A stretch of 5,740 nucleotides of DNA from CAWUIH01 sp963922495 (lineage in GTDB: Bacteria; Pseudomonadota; Gammaproteobacteria; Coxiellales; Coxiellaceae): NCBI GenBank assembly GCA_963922495.1, contig CAWUIH010000087.1, forward strand, positions 1-5,740, in the 5' to 3' direction. Position numbers and translations under genes: made by a program. Under the pieces are notes generated by a model. The model had not been told where the DNA came from, ran no database searches, and saw only the letters and a list, made by a program, of their open reading frames with translations. Every line of letters begins with the position of its first letter. The stretch's first letter is position 1. Shown here piece by piece: positions 5,701 through 5,740 of the stretch.

Positions 5701-5740
5701 ACGGCCCCATTGTGCTGATTATCTGTGATGCGTTGCTCAG

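Overview
This AT-rich window (roughly 40% GC by eye) looks like a chromosomal segment of a gammaproteobacterium. The encoded proteins are ordinary proteobacterial types, and the tRNA-Met carries a genome-encoded CCA end and resembles the enterobacterial elongator. The base composition and the style of the MFS transporter would fit the Legionellales/Coxiella side of the class. That placement is inference and cannot be proved from the sequence alone.

Layout. Positions 1-792 (minus) hold an SMP-30/gluconolactonase-family hydrolase that runs off the left edge. It is read from the same message as a 410-residue MFS/DHA1 transporter (789-2021, minus), and the two genes share an ATGA stop/start overlap. 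A 143-bp divergent intergenic region separates the transporter from mutM (fpg, 2165-2983, plus), the formamidopyrimidine-DNA glycosylase. mutM converges on engB (yihA/ysxC, 3182-3796, minus), the ribosome-assembly GTPase. engB in turn diverges from a 351-residue 3-hydroxyisobutyryl-CoA hydrolase-like protein of the crotonase superfamily (3964-5019, plus, GTG start with a good Shine-Dalgarno).

The right end (5020-5740) has a different character. It begins with about 370 bp that carry no intact gene but contain short, protein-like open stretches suggestive of a decayed gene. Next comes a truncated and damaged N-terminal piece of an MFS metabolite:proton symporter (from 5387). That remnant stops at the 3' end of an intact elongator tRNA-Met(CAT) gene on the minus strand (5594-5670). 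This looks like genome decay or turnover beside a tRNA gene.

How the genes work together. The transporter/SMP-30 pair is the only convincing functional unit, and could couple solute movement to lactone or ester hydrolysis. mutM, engB and the crotonase-family gene are independent housekeeping or metabolic genes, each with its own orientation and probable promoter. I see no CRISPR array, insertion sequence, toxin-antitoxin pair, phage gene or defence cassette, and no convincing new biological system. The points most worth a second look are the decayed zone next to the tRNA, the overlapping divergent promoters between mutM and the transporter, and the altered C-terminal motif of the hydrolase.
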